A stretch of 32,196 nucleotides of DNA, from contig NZ_JAUYFA010000044.1 in the NCBI RefSeq assembly GCF_030691135.1, forward strand, positions 1 through 32,196, given 5' to 3'. The translations under genes and the position numbers were made by a program. Below are positions 7,491-16,021 of the stretch, one piece after another; the stretch's first letter is position 1; the number at the start of each line of letters is the position of its first letter. The notes beneath the pieces were generated by a model. It saw only the letters and a list, made by a program, of their open reading frames with translations. It made no database searches and was not told the DNA's origin. This DNA is from Phreatobacter sp. Lineage in GTDB: Bacteria; Pseudomonadota; Alphaproteobacteria; Rhizobiales; Phreatobacteraceae.

Positions 7491-8480
7491 TCAGGCCTGC
7501 CGGGCGAGACCCGCGGCCTTCATGGCGACACCCATGGCGGCGTCGCCCTCGGCCATGAATTTGGCGAAGCCGGCACCGTCCGCCCACTTCACACCGAAGC
7601 CGCGAGCCGCCATGAAATCAGTGAATTCCTTGGACTCGTTGATCTTCTTGAGCACGGTGGTGAAGCGCTCGGCGATCGGGGCCGGCAGGTTCTTCGGCGC
7701 TGCGATGCCGCGCCAGGCGCCGACGGAATAGTCGACGCCGATCGCTTCCTTCAGCGTCGGAACGTTGGGGAACTGCGGGTTCCGCGCCGATGCCATGATG
7801 GCAAGGGACCTGGCGCGGCCAGCGTCGAGCATGGCCTTGGCCTCGGGCACCGAACAGGTGACGATGTCGATGCCGCCGGCGGCGAGATCCTGCATGGCCG
7901 GAGCGGCGCCGTTCGAGGGCACCCACGGCACGGCGCTCGGCGGCAGGCCCATGGCGCCGAGCCAACCGACGAGGGCAAGGTGCCAGATGCCGCCCTGGCC
8001 GGTGCCGGAGGCCTTGAGCCTGCCGGGATTGGCCCGGATCGCGTCGGCAAGGGACTTGAGGTCGGTATAGGGGCTGGAGGCGGACACCTGCACGCCCGGC
8101 GGGTCCTCGTTCATTAGCGCCAGCGGGGTGTAGCTGTCGTGCTTCAGCTGGGTGAGGCCCTGCCAGTGCATCATGGTGATTTCCACCGTGATCATGCCGA
8201 TCGTGTAGCCGTCGGCCGCACCGGTCGCGATGGCCGAATGGCCGACGACGCCGGAGCCGCCGGTGCGGTTCACGACGTTCACCGGCTGGCCGAACTCGCG
8301 CTCCATGATGGAGCCGACGATGCGGGCGGTGGCGTCCGTACCGCCGCCGGCGCCCCAGGGCACGACAAGCGTGATGGGACGGACCGGAAAGGTCTGGGCG
8401 ATGGCCGGTGAGGCAAGCTGCGAGGCGAGGCCGAGGCCGGCTGCGCCGGCCATGAGGTGACGACGGCTGAGTTCAGTCAT
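7491..8480 (-). CDS. tctC: TctC/Bug-family periplasmic substrate-binding protein
   Basis: The 329-residue extracytoplasmic receptor of the TTT system encoded with tctB and tctA. A twin-arginine-type leader (SRRHLMAGAAGLGLASQLA, 5-23) ends near ASPAIAQ, so export may be by Tat. The mature part begins with the Bug hallmark FPVRPITLVVPWGAGGGTDATAR and later carries NRTGGSGVVGHSAIA. The ATG at 8478-8480 has AGGGAGGA about 6 nt upstream, so the open frame further upstream is not used. It is the first gene of the operon. A stem-loop follows it, which could raise receptor expression over the permease. The ligand is unknown; Bug proteins bind carboxylates and many other small molecules. Confidence 0.94.
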   Translation of the reverse strand: MTELSRRHLMAGAAGLGLASQLASPAIAQTFPVRPITLVVPWGAGGGTDATARIVGSIMEREFGQPVNVVNRTGGSGVVGHSAIATGAADGYTIGMITVEITMMHWQGLTQLKHDSYTPLALMNEDPPGVQVSASSPYTDLKSLADAIRANPGRLKASGTGQGGIWHLALVGWLGAMGLPPSAVPWVPSNGAAPAMQDLAAGGIDIVTCSVPEAKAMLDAGRARSLAIMASARNPQFPNVPTLKEAIGVDYSVGAWRGIAAPKNLPAPIAERFTTVLKKINESKEFTDFMAARGFGVKWADGAGFAKFMAEGDAAMGVAMKAAGLARQA

Positions 8481-8562
8481 GGTGATCCTCCCTTGATCGA
8501 TCGGCCGGTTGATCCGGCTCGTATCTGGTATGTCAGGCTGCACCGGAATGGAGGGCGTTTCA

Positions 8563-8577
8563 ACCGTTTCGAACGGT
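8563..8577. promoter_or_regulatory. Inverted repeat upstream of tctC, candidate operator
   Basis: ACCGTT-TCG-AACGGT is a perfect 6+3+6 inverted repeat 82 nt upstream of the tctC start codon, in the divergent region between tctC and the toxin-antitoxin genes. It could bind a dimeric regulator of the transporter. No regulator gene lies nearby, so this is only a candidate. Confidence 0.3.
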
Positions 8578-8639
8578 GGTGCGATGGTGCGCACAGGAGG
8601 GTTGCGGAGCGTGATGGCGGACAGGAGCTCGCGCCACCA

Positions 8640-8668
8640 TTGAAGCGCGAGACGTAACGCGTTACACT
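8640..8668 (+). promoter_or_regulatory. Promoter of the toxin-antitoxin operon with overlapping operator
   Basis: TTGAAG (8640-8645), a 17-nt spacer and TACACT (8663-8668) form a good sigma-70-type promoter 25 nt upstream of the antitoxin ATG. The perfect 12-bp palindrome GTAACGCGTTAC (8654-8665) lies between the boxes and covers half of the -10 box. This is the arrangement expected if the antitoxin or the toxin-antitoxin complex represses its own promoter. Confidence 0.65.
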
Positions 8669-8693
8669 TTCGGTACGAGCCGAGGAGCATGCA

Positions 8694-8900
8694 ATGGCCG
8701 GAACGGCGGAACGGATGAAGGCTCTCCGCGAGCGACGCAAGGCTGCTGGGCTGCGTGAAGTGCGGCTCGTCCTGCCAGACGCGCGCCTTGAAGTGACGCG
8801 GCGCCGCATCTCCGAGCAGGTGGCCCGCCTCGACCCTGTGGCGGAAGAGGATGCAATGCGCTGGATCGAGTCGGTCTCGGAGTTTGACGAGCCCAAGTGA
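8694..8900 (+). CDS. MazE-like antitoxin (DUF3018 family)
   Basis: A 68-residue antitoxin of the DUF3018/MazE-like type. The N-terminal half, AERMKALRERRKAAGLREVRLVLPD (5-29), has the basic helix followed by a strand expected of a ribbon-helix-helix-like DNA-binding module. The acidic C-terminal part (EEDAMRWIESVSEFDEP) would neutralise the toxin. The ATG at 8694 has GAGGAG 6 nt upstream. The stop codon overlaps the toxin start by 4 nt (GTGA), which indicates translational coupling. A palindrome over the promoter suggests autorepression. Confidence 0.85.
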   Translation: MAGTAERMKALRERRKAAGLREVRLVLPDARLEVTRRRISEQVARLDPVAEEDAMRWIESVSEFDEPK

Positions 8901-9244
8901 GCGAGGCACTTCGCCTGAGTCGCGGAGACGTCGTGCTGGTTGCGGCTAGCGGCGATTATGGCAAGCCGAGGCCTGCTGTAGTCGTTCAAACGGACGCGAT
9001 GCCTCTGGCACATCCATCGGTCGTGGTGTGCCAGATGACCTCGGATCTGGCCGATGCGGGGGACTTCCGTGTCAACATTCAGCCATCGCCAGCGAATGGA
9101 CTGCGCTTACTGTCCCAGGTGATGGCCGACAAGCCGGTCACCATCAGGCGAGAGAAGATCGTGACCGTCATCGGCAAGTTGGACGATGCCGACACGGGGC
9201 GGGTCGGGACCGCCCTCGCTTTCGTTCTCGGTTACGGAGACTGA
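8897..9244 (+). CDS. mazF: PemK/MazF-family endoribonuclease toxin
   Basis: A 115-residue type II toxin of the PemK/MazF family, which cleaves mRNA at short sequence motifs. Recognisable parts are the N-terminal RGDVVLVA (9-16), the conserved KPRPAVVVQ strand (23-31, catalytic Arg25) and the QMTSD segment (46-50) with the conserved catalytic Thr48. The start is a GTG (8897-8899) overlapping the antitoxin stop. Length is normal. It meets mutB tail to tail with only 4 nt between the stop codons and no visible terminator. The RNA target sequence cannot be inferred. Confidence 0.92.
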   Translation: MSEALRLSRGDVVLVAASGDYGKPRPAVVVQTDAMPLAHPSVVVCQMTSDLADAGDFRVNIQPSPANGLRLLSQVMADKPVTIRREKIVTVIGKLDDADTGRVGTALAFVLGYGD

Positions 9245-9248
9245 CCCC

Positions 9249-11396
9249 CTACTCCGCCGCCTGCACGTAGCCGAGCCTGGCGTTGAGCTTGTCCATCAGG
9301 TCGATGGCCGCATCGGCAATGGGCGTGCCCGGCGGGAAGATGGAGGCGGCGCCGGCGGCGTAGAGCGCGTCGAAATCCTGTGGCGGGATGACGCCGCCCA
9401 CCACGATCATGATGTCGTCGCGGCCCTGCTTCTCGAGTTCCGCCCGCAGCTCCGGCACCAGCGTCAGGTGGCCGGCGGCGAGCGAGGAGACGCCGACGCA
9501 GTGGACGTCGTTCTCGATCGCCTGCTTGGCGGCTTCCGCCGGGGTGGCGAAGAGCGGCCCGATGTCGACGTCGAAGCCGAGATCGGCGAAGGCGGAGGCG
9601 ATGACCTTCTGGCCGCGGTCGTGGCCGTCCTGGCCGACCTTGGCGACGAGGATGCGCGGCCGCCGGCCCTCGTTCTCGGCGAAGGCCTCGACCAGCGCCT
9701 GGACCTTTGAGATGTTCTCGTTCATCGCGCCGACCTCGCGCTTGTAGACACCGGAAATGGCTTTGATCTCGGCCTTGTGGCGACCGAACACCTTCTCCAT
9801 CGCATCCGACATCTCGCCGACGGTGGCCTTGGCGCGGGCGGCGGCGATGGCGAGCGCCAGGAGATTGCCGTTGCCTGCGGCGGCAGCCGTCAGGGCATCG
9901 AGGGCGGCCTGCACCACGGCCGCATTGCGCTCGGCGCGCAGGCGCTTCAGCTTGTCGATCTGGCTGGCGCGCACGGCGGAATTGTCGACCTTGAGCACGT
10001 CGATGGGCTTCTCGCCGTCGGGGCGGAACTTGTTGACGCCGATCACCGACTGCACGCCGGAATCGATGCGCGCCTGGGTCTTGGCGGCGGCCTCCTCGAT
10101 CCGGAGCTTGGGGATGCCGGCGTCGATGGCCTTGGCCATGCCGCCGAGGGCCTCGACCTCCTGGATATGCTCCCACGCCTTGGCGGCGAGATCGGCGGTC
10201 AGGCGCTCGACATAGAGCGAGCCGCCCCAGGGATCGATGATGCGCGTCGTGCCGCTCTCCTGCTGCAGGAAGAGCTGGGTGTTGCGGGCGATGCGGGCGG
10301 AAAAGTCGGTGGGCAGGGCCAGAGCCTCGTCGAGGGCGTTGGTGTGCAGCGACTGGGTGTGGCCCTGCGTCGCCGCCATGGCCTCGATCTGGGTGCGCAC
10401 GACATTGTTGAACACGTCCTGCGCGGTCAGCGACCAGCCGGAGGTCTGGCTGTGGGTGCGCAGGGCCAGCGACTTGTCGCTCTTCGGGTCGAACTGCCTG
10501 ACGAGCTTGGCCCAGAGGAGGCGCGCGGCGCGCAGCTTCGCCACCTCCATGAAGAAGTTCATGCCGATGGCCCAGAAGAACGACAGCCGCGGCGCGAACT
10601 GGTCCACCGTCATGCCGGCGGCGATGCCGGCGCGGATATACTCGACGCCGTCGGCCAGCGTATAGGCGAGTTCCAGGTCCTGCGTCGCCCCGGCCTCCTG
10701 CATGTGATAGCCGGAGATCGAAATGGAATTGTATTTCGGCATCTCCTTCGCCGTGTGGGCGAAGATGTCGGAGATGATCCGCATCGAGGGCCTGGGCGGA
10801 TAGATATAGGTGTTGCGGACCATGAACTCCTTGAGGATGTCGTTCTGGATGGTCCCGGAAAGCTTCGATGGCGGCACGCCCTGCTCTTCCGCAGCGGCGA
10901 TGTAGAGCGCCAGGATCGGCAGCACCGCGCCGTTCATCGTCATCGACACGCTCATCTGGTCGAGCGGGATGCCGGAGAACAGCGTGCGCATGTCGTAGAT
11001 GCTGTCGATGGCGACGCCCGCCATGCCGACATCGCCGGAGACGCGGGGATGATCCGAGTCATAGCCGCGATGGGTGGCGAGGTCGAAGGCGACCGACAGG
11101 CCCTTCTGGCCCGCCGCGAGATTGCGCCGGTAGAAGGCGTTGGAATCCTCGGCCGTGGAGAAGCCGGCATATTGCCGGATGGTCCAGGGCTGGTTGACGT
11201 ACATGGTGGGATAGGGGCCGCGCAGGAACGGCTTGATGCCCGGCCAGGTGTCAAGGAAGTCGATGCCGGCGAGGTCGGCCTCGCTATGGACCGGGCGCAC
11301 CGCGATCTCCTCCGGCGTCAGCCAGATGGCGCCGCCGCTCGCGACGGGCGCGGCCTCGGCAAAGCCGATGGTGGTGAAGTCGGGGATGCGGGTCAT
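9249..11396 (-). CDS. mutB: Methylmalonyl-CoA mutase large (catalytic) subunit
   Basis: This 715-residue subunit isomerises methylmalonyl-CoA and succinyl-CoA with adenosylcobalamin, the last step in using propionyl-CoA. The substrate barrel has [20 protein letters not shown] (64-83, with the conserved Tyr66), [21 protein letters not shown] (104-124) and [10 protein letters not shown]. The C-terminal cobalamin domain begins near residue 579 and has the base-off ligand motif D590-G-H592-D-R-G595. I chose the ATG at 11394-11396, which has GAGGAG 6 nt upstream, over one six codons earlier. It follows mutA by 10 nt. Its GTPase chaperone MeaB is encoded at 1614-2597. Confidence 0.97.
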   Translation of the reverse strand: MTRIPDFTTIGFAEAAPVASGGAIWLTPEEIAVRPVHSEADLAGIDFLDTWPGIKPFLRGPYPTMYVNQPWTIRQYAGFSTAEDSNAFYRRNLAAGQKGLSVAFDLATHRGYDSDHPRVSGDVGMAGVAIDSIYDMRTLFSGIPLDQMSVSMTMNGAVLPILALYIAAAEEQGVPPSKLSGTIQNDILKEFMVRNTYIYPPRPSMRIISDIFAHTAKEMPKYNSISISGYHMQEAGATQDLELAYTLADGVEYIRAGIAAGMTVDQFAPRLSFFWAIGMNFFMEVAKLRAARLLWAKLVRQFDPKSDKSLALRTHSQTSGWSLTAQDVFNNVVRTQIEAMAATQGHTQSLHTNALDEALALPTDFSARIARNTQLFLQQESGTTRIIDPWGGSLYVERLTADLAAKAWEHIQEVEALGGMAKAIDAGIPKLRIEEAAAKTQARIDSGVQSVIGVNKFRPDGEKPIDVLKVDNSAVRASQIDKLKRLRAERNAAVVQAALDALTAAAAGNGNLLALAIAAARAKATVGEMSDAMEKVFGRHKAEIKAISGVYKREVGAMNENISKVQALVEAFAENEGRRPRILVAKVGQDGHDRGQKVIASAFADLGFDVDIGPLFATPAEAAKQAIENDVHCVGVSSLAAGHLTLVPELRAELEKQGRDDIMIVVGGVIPPQDFDALYAAGAASIFPPGTPIADAAIDLMDKLNARLGYVQAAE

Positions 11397-11406
11397 GGCC
11401 GTCTCC

Positions 11407-13392
11407 TCACGCATCCAGCGCCGCGTGGGCGCGGTTCAGGAAGTCTAGCACGTCGCCTCCGGCGAAGACGAACCCGTCGACGCCCGCCGCCTTGAGCGTG
11501 TCCTCGATGTCGCCTGGACGGCCAGCCAGCCAGAGCTGCTTCGCGCCGGCCGCCTTCAGCGCCTCGGCGACATGGGCCGCCTGGCTCGCATTGAGTTCGT
11601 CCGACGAGCAGAGACAGGCGATCGTCGCGCCGCTCGCGGTGAAAGCCTCGGCCAGGGCCGCTCCATCGGCGAAAGGCTCGGGGATCGGCGCGTCGAAGCC
11701 GCCGGCCTCGAAGAGGTTGCGGGCGAAGGCGGCGCGTGCCGTGAAGGCGGCGACGGGCCCGATGACCGCGAGGAAGACCTTCGGCCGCGTGCCGCTCTCC
11801 GCGGCGATGGCATCGAGGTGGGCGCGCAGGACCTCGAAGGGCGCTGCGAGGCGGATCGGCGCCATCCTGTCGACGAAGACCGTGTCGCTCTTCGCCCGCG
11901 ACAGCGCCGCGCGGATGGCCCCACCGGCGAAGGCATTGACTTGCGCCGCGAAGCGCTCGCCGTGGCCGGCCTCGGGAAGGTCGATGGGGGCGGCACCGCG
12001 CTGCGTCTCGCGCGCCGGCGGGCTCAGGACCTCCGGCACGGCCTCGTGCACGTTCGGGAATTCGGACGCACCGGTGAGCGGTTCGCGGCGCCTGGCGATA
12101 GCGGCGGCCCGCGCGGTCCGAACTTCTCCGACCGCCGCCTGGATGCTGCCCGCCGAGAGCGCCGCGACGATGCCGCCGGCCATCTCCCAGTCCTGGAACA
12201 GGGTCCAGGCGCGCTGGCACAGTTCGTCGGTCAGCGCCTCGATCCCGCCGGCGCCGGCCGCGGCATCGGCGACGCGATGCAGATTGGACTCCTCGATGAG
12301 GATCAGCTGGGTGTTGCGGGCGATGCGGCGGGCGAAGCCGTCCGGCAGGCCGATGGCGGCCGTCCAGGGTTCGACCATGACATGATCGGCACCGCCGATG
12401 CCCGCGGCGAAGACCGCCGTCGTCGTGCGCAGCCAGTTCACCGCCGGATCGACCCTGGTCACCATGCGCCAGGCCGTTTCGGCATGGAGGTCGAGATGGG
12501 AGGGGGCCAGCCCGGAGGCCGTCTCCAGCCGCGCCCAGAGCTTGCGCATGGCGCGCATCTTGGCGGTGGAGAGGAACTGGTCGGCATCGGCTGACAGAAC
12601 GACGGAGATGGCCTGCAGGGCTTCGGCGAGCGGCAGGCCGGCCGCCTCCAGCATGCGCCAGTACTGGACGGCGGTGCCGAGGGCATAGGCGAGTTCCTGG
12701 GCCTCCGCCCCCCCGGCATCGTGGATGACGCGGCCGTCGGCCACCAGCTGCGTGCCGGCAAAGCAGCGGGCGCGCAGGCCGAGCACGGCATCGCTCGCCT
12801 TGGCGGCGGCGCCTTCCCAGCTCTCCAGCGTGCCGCGGCGGGCGAAGGCACCGATCGGGTCGATGCCGAAGGCGATGGAGAGGCTCTTCGGGTCGCGCCC
12901 GTCGCGCTCCACCTTCGCAGCGATCATCGCCGCGACATGGCCGGCCGAGGTTCCCGCGTCGATACGGACGGGAATCAGGTCGAGCATGACGCCGGCGAGC
13001 AGTGCATCCAGATCGGCGAGGCCGTCGATCAACATGGCATCGCCGCGCCGGTCGCCGATGGCGCCGCGCGTCACCACGACGAGGCCGGAGGCGCCCCCCG
13101 CGAGGTCTTCCAGCGCCTGCACATTGGCGACCGCGGGATCGGGATGGTCGGCACGCTGGGCGATCGTCCAGGGGATGCCCGGCTCCCGGCCGGCGAGCGG
13201 CGCCGCGCCGGCCTTGCGCGGATAGAGCGGCTGGATGGGGATCCCGTCGGCGGTGCGGCCGACCAGGACCTTGTCGAAGGGCTTGCCCTTGAGCACCGCT
13301 TCGACCGCCGCGCGCCATTGTGCCTCCGTGGCGGGCGGAAACTCGGCGGCGAGCACGAGCGGGGCGGCGGGCGGGATCGTTGCTGTCGTCAT
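11407..13392 (-). CDS. mutA: Methylmalonyl-CoA mutase small subunit
   Basis: A 661-residue partner of MutB in the heterodimeric mutase. It keeps the mutase fold, but the cobalamin motif is lost: where MutB has VGQDGHDRG, this protein has [10 protein letters not shown], with no His ligand. That is normal for small subunits, which are structural. A degraded C-terminal domain ends [33 protein letters not shown]. The start at 13390-13392 ([13 protein letters not shown]) is supported by homology more than by its weak ribosome-binding site. The frame is open further upstream, but that part overlaps the next gene's opposite strand and is not coding. No cobalamin riboswitch is evident upstream. Confidence 0.93.
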   Translation of the reverse strand: MTTATIPPAAPLVLAAEFPPATEAQWRAAVEAVLKGKPFDKVLVGRTADGIPIQPLYPRKAGAAPLAGREPGIPWTIAQRADHPDPAVANVQALEDLAGGASGLVVVTRGAIGDRRGDAMLIDGLADLDALLAGVMLDLIPVRIDAGTSAGHVAAMIAAKVERDGRDPKSLSIAFGIDPIGAFARRGTLESWEGAAAKASDAVLGLRARCFAGTQLVADGRVIHDAGGAEAQELAYALGTAVQYWRMLEAAGLPLAEALQAISVVLSADADQFLSTAKMRAMRKLWARLETASGLAPSHLDLHAETAWRMVTRVDPAVNWLRTTTAVFAAGIGGADHVMVEPWTAAIGLPDGFARRIARNTQLILIEESNLHRVADAAAGAGGIEALTDELCQRAWTLFQDWEMAGGIVAALSAGSIQAAVGEVRTARAAAIARRREPLTGASEFPNVHEAVPEVLSPPARETQRGAAPIDLPEAGHGERFAAQVNAFAGGAIRAALSRAKSDTVFVDRMAPIRLAAPFEVLRAHLDAIAAESGTRPKVFLAVIGPVAAFTARAAFARNLFEAGGFDAPIPEPFADGAALAEAFTASGATIACLCSSDELNASQAAHVAEALKAAGAKQLWLAGRPGDIEDTLKAAGVDGFVFAGGDVLDFLNRAHAALDA

Positions 13393-13509
13393 GGAGCTTC
13401 GATGCCACGAAGGCGCGTCCGCTGGAAGGCGTCCTTTGGGCGGAGCGACGATGGAAAGCCCCGACCAGGCGATCCTGCGCTCACCCGGCGACCGTTCCGA
13501 TGCGCGGGG

Positions 13510-13525
13510 TTTACCCGGAATTAAC
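13510..13525 (+). promoter_or_regulatory. Near-consensus CtrA-type site upstream of the nucleotidyltransferase
   Basis: TTTAC-CCGGAA-TTAAC matches the alphaproteobacterial CtrA consensus TTAAC-N6-TTAAC with one mismatch. It ends exactly 51 nt before the ATG at 13577, the same distance as the perfect site at 25232-25247. Confidence 0.4.
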
Positions 13526-13576
13526 CATGATCGCCGCAGAACTGAAGGCGAACCAACAGGCTCGAGCGGGGTTTGC

Positions 13577-14383
13577 ATGAAGGTCGTGATCCTGGCCGGC
13601 GGCGGCGGCACACGCATGTCGGCCGACGGGGACCTCGCGCCGAAGCCGATGCTCGATATCGGCGGCCGTCCCATTCTCTGGCACATCATGCGGTCCTTCT
13701 GCCTGCAGGGCTTCGACGATTTCGTCGTCGCGGCGGGCCAGCAGAGCGAGAAGATCAAGCGCTTCTTCCTCGATGAGGTGGACACGGCCGGCGACATCGC
13801 CATCGATGCCGGACGCCGGGAGATCGCCCGGACCGGCGGCTCGGACGACCACTGGCGGGTGAGGATCGTCGATACCGGCCTGCATACCGAGACCGGGGAG
13901 CGGGTGATGCGCCTGCGCGACCTCCTCGGTCGCGAGCCGTTCATCGTCACCTATGGCGACAGCGTCTCGGACGTGGACGTCCAGGCCGTCGTCGAGCAGC
14001 ATCGCCGCCGCGGCCATCTGGTCACCGTCACGGCCGTCCGGCCACCCTCCCGCTTCGGCGGCATCCGCTTCGATGGCGACAAGGTCGCAGGCTTCGTCGA
14101 AAAGCCGCAGATCGGCGAGGGATGGATCAATGGCGGCTTTGCCGTCTTCGATCCCGCCGTCTTCGATCATCCGGCCCTCGCCGCCCGCGGCGCGACGCTC
14201 AACGGCCTGTTCGAGACCCTGGCCAACGAGCGCCGGCTCGGCGCCTACCGGCACGAAGGCTTCTGGCTCGCCGCCGACACGCTTCGCGCCTTGAAGCTGC
14301 TCGAAGGCCTCTGGGACAGCGGCGAGGCGCCCTGGATCCGGCCGGCCATGGCGCCGGCGGCCGCCGCGCACGGGAGCGCATGA
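13577..14383 (+). CDS. rfbF: Sugar-1-phosphate nucleotidyltransferase (glucose-1-phosphate cytidylyltransferase family)
   Basis: A 268-residue enzyme of the RfbF type, which makes CDP-glucose from CTP and glucose-1-phosphate. It shows the nucleotide-binding signature ILAGGGGTRM (5-14), PKPMLDIGGRPILWHIM (22-38), the metal-binding YGDSVSD region (126-132), VEKP and INGGFAVF. The region GFWLAADTLRALKLLEGLWDSGEAPW also matches RfbF C-termini, and length is close to the usual 257. It is divergent from mutA. The stop overlaps the methyltransferase start (ATGA). No CDP-glucose dehydratase gene follows, so the precise sugar is uncertain. A related specificity, such as GlcNAc- or mannose-type nucleotide sugars, cannot be excluded. 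Confidence 0.82.
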   Translation: MKVVILAGGGGTRMSADGDLAPKPMLDIGGRPILWHIMRSFCLQGFDDFVVAAGQQSEKIKRFFLDEVDTAGDIAIDAGRREIARTGGSDDHWRVRIVDTGLHTETGERVMRLRDLLGREPFIVTYGDSVSDVDVQAVVEQHRRRGHLVTVTAVRPPSRFGGIRFDGDKVAGFVEKPQIGEGWINGGFAVFDPAVFDHPALAARGATLNGLFETLANERRLGAYRHEGFWLAADTLRALKLLEGLWDSGEAPWIRPAMAPAAAAHGSA

Positions 14384-15165
14384 TGAAGGTCGTCGACTGC
14401 CCCCGCACGCGCCTCTACGACGTCGTCGCGAGCGCCTTCTCGGCCTCGGGCCGCCAGCCGGCCATGATCGAGCTCGGCGTCCACAAGGGCGACAATGCCA
14501 CGCGGCTGATGGAGGTGCTGAAGGTGCGCCATGCCGTGCTGGTCGACGCCTGGAGCGCCGATGCGCTGAAGACCTACTCGCCTTTCGACAAGCTGCCGCC
14601 CTGGACGCTGCCGCTGACCGCCTTCGAGCGCTATTTCGGCGGAAGCCTCTCGGATCAGGCGACCTTCGATCGCACCTACGAAGTCGCCCGCCAGCGCTTC
14701 GAGGGGCGGCAGGACGTGGAGATCATCCGTGACGACACGGTGTCGGCCTTCGCCCGCATCCGCGACCGGCATGGCGACGGCGCCTTCGACTTCATCTACG
14801 TCGACGCCAACCACCAGTATGAATATGTGCTGCGCGACCTCCTCTACTACCAGCACCTGCTGGCCGAGGGCGGCATCATGATGCTGAACGACTGCTGCCA
14901 CAGCCAGAAGGGCATGAACCAGAATCTCGGCGTGCTCGAAGCGGTCGGCAATTTCATGAAGCGTGCGGACTTCGTGCCCGTCGCGCTGACCAGCACCGAC
15001 ATGAGCGACCTCGTCATCGCCCGCCGCGGATCCGCCATGGTGAAGGCGCTCGACAAGGCGCTCGACGCGACCGACATCTCCTTCGTCGAGGTCATGCCGC
15101 AGATGCTGCCCGCCGCGCATATCCGCGTCAGCCCGCAGGGGCGCGCGCGCGTCAGCTTCGCCTAG
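14380..15165 (+). CDS. Class I SAM-dependent methyltransferase
   Basis: A 261-residue methyltransferase with the Rossmann fold of the Methyltransf_24 type. Motif I is IELGVHKGDNATRLME (30-45), the acidic post-I strand is AVLVDAWSAD (52-61), and the motif IV/V region is FDFIYVDANHQYEYVLRDL (136-154) followed by LLAEGGIMMLND (160-171). Two adjacent ATGs (14380 and 14383) have GGGAG upstream; I chose the first, which overlaps the nucleotidyltransferase stop by 4 nt. The overlap suggests the two act together, perhaps methylating a glycan sugar (inference). The stop TAG shares the CTAG at 15162-15165 with the opposing folK stop. Confidence 0.85.
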   Translation: MMKVVDCPRTRLYDVVASAFSASGRQPAMIELGVHKGDNATRLMEVLKVRHAVLVDAWSADALKTYSPFDKLPPWTLPLTAFERYFGGSLSDQATFDRTYEVARQRFEGRQDVEIIRDDTVSAFARIRDRHGDGAFDFIYVDANHQYEYVLRDLLYYQHLLAEGGIMMLNDCCHSQKGMNQNLGVLEAVGNFMKRADFVPVALTSTDMSDLVIARRGSAMVKALDKALDATDISFVEVMPQMLPAAHIRVSPQGRARVSFA

Positions 15166-15653
15166 GAACGATCCAGGAGGCGGGTGACGCCGGCTGCATC
15201 CATGCGCGCGGCGCGATCGGCGACGCTGATGCCGCCGACGATCCAGTCCGGCGCGATTTCGGCCAGCGGCACCAGGACGAAGGCGCGGTCCGCCATGCGC
15301 GGATGCGGCAGGTGCAGGTCCGGCTCGTCGAGGACCATTTCATCATAGGCGAGGATGTCGATATCGACCGGACGCGGGCCCCAGCGCTGCCCGGACGCGC
15401 GGTCGCGGCCGAGGGATGCCTCCACCGCCAGCGCCCGCTTCAGAAGATCGCGCGGCGCGAGATCGGTCGCGACCTTCAGGCAGAGGTTGACGAAGGCCGG
15501 CTGATCGGTGACGCCCCAGGGCGGCGTCTCGTAGTCGGCGGAACGGGCGACGAGCCGCACCGCCGCGCCGTCGCAGAAGGCCGCGACGGCGCGATCGAGC
15601 GTCACCCGGACATCGCCGACATTGCCGCCGAGGCCGATCAGAGCCTCGGGCAT
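15162..15653 (-). CDS. folK: 2-amino-4-hydroxy-6-hydroxymethyldihydropteridine pyrophosphokinase
   Basis: FolK transfers pyrophosphate from ATP to the pterin alcohol, preparing it for dihydropteroate synthase. The 163-residue protein has the N-terminal GLGGNVGD (7-14), YETPPWGVTDQPAFVN (41-56), the signature RWGPRPVDIDILAYDE (90-105) and LPHPRMADRAFVLVPL. It is the last gene of the folP-folB-folK unit; its start codon overlaps the folB stop by 1 nt. Its stop overlaps the stop of the convergent methyltransferase gene within CTAG. Confidence 0.96.
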   Translation of the reverse strand: MPEALIGLGGNVGDVRVTLDRAVAAFCDGAAVRLVARSADYETPPWGVTDQPAFVNLCLKVATDLAPRDLLKRALAVEASLGRDRASGQRWGPRPVDIDILAYDEMVLDEPDLHLPHPRMADRAFVLVPLAEIAPDWIVGGISVADRAARMDAAGVTRLLDRS

Positions 15654-16021
15654 CAGGCAGGACGCCGGCGTGTCATCACCACGCCGACATCGTCGAAGAT
15701 GGCGGCGATCGGCGCATGCGGCTTGTGGACGGTGACCGTGACACCGGCGATCGGCGGGAAGGCCGCCAGAACCGCATCGGCGACCGCACCGGCCGCGGCC
15801 TCGAGCAGCTTGAAATTGCGCGCCTTGAAGGTGCGGACGGTGACGGCGGCGACATCGGCATAGGAGACGGTGTCGGCGAGATGGTCGCTCGCCGCCGCGG
15901 CCGACAGGTCGAGCGCCAGGTCGAGATCGATGACGAAGCGCTGGCCGACCTCGCTCTCGTGCGACAGCAGGCCGTGATGGGCATGGACGAGAAGGCCGTT
16001 CAGAAAGATGCGGTCGTTCAT
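15653..16021 (-). CDS. folB: Dihydroneopterin aldolase
   Basis: FolB cleaves dihydroneopterin to the hydroxymethyl pterin used by FolK. The 122-residue protein has the family features NGLLVHAHHGLLSHESEVGQRF (8-29, with the conserved Glu of HE) and VSYADV (52-57). It also has FKLLEAAAGAVADAVL and the catalytic-Lys region VTVHKPHAPI (95-104). Length is standard. Its ATG overlaps the folP stop by 4 nt and its stop overlaps the folK start by 1 nt, so the three proteins are translationally coupled. Confidence 0.95.
   Translation of the reverse strand: MNDRIFLNGLLVHAHHGLLSHESEVGQRFVIDLDLALDLSAAAASDHLADTVSYADVAAVTVRTFKARNFKLLEAAAGAVADAVLAAFPPIAGVTVTVHKPHAPIAAIFDDVGVVMTRRRPA

Noticed and set aside
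9777-11495. Long plus-strand open frame of 572 codons opposite mutB
   Set aside because: It is a shadow of the mutB codon pattern at high GC; the His/Gly/Asp/Arg-rich product resembles no protein, while mutB is certain.
13393-13950. Upstream extension of the mutA frame
   Set aside because: It lies opposite the well-supported nucleotidyltransferase gene and has no family similarity; the mutase sequence begins near 13392.
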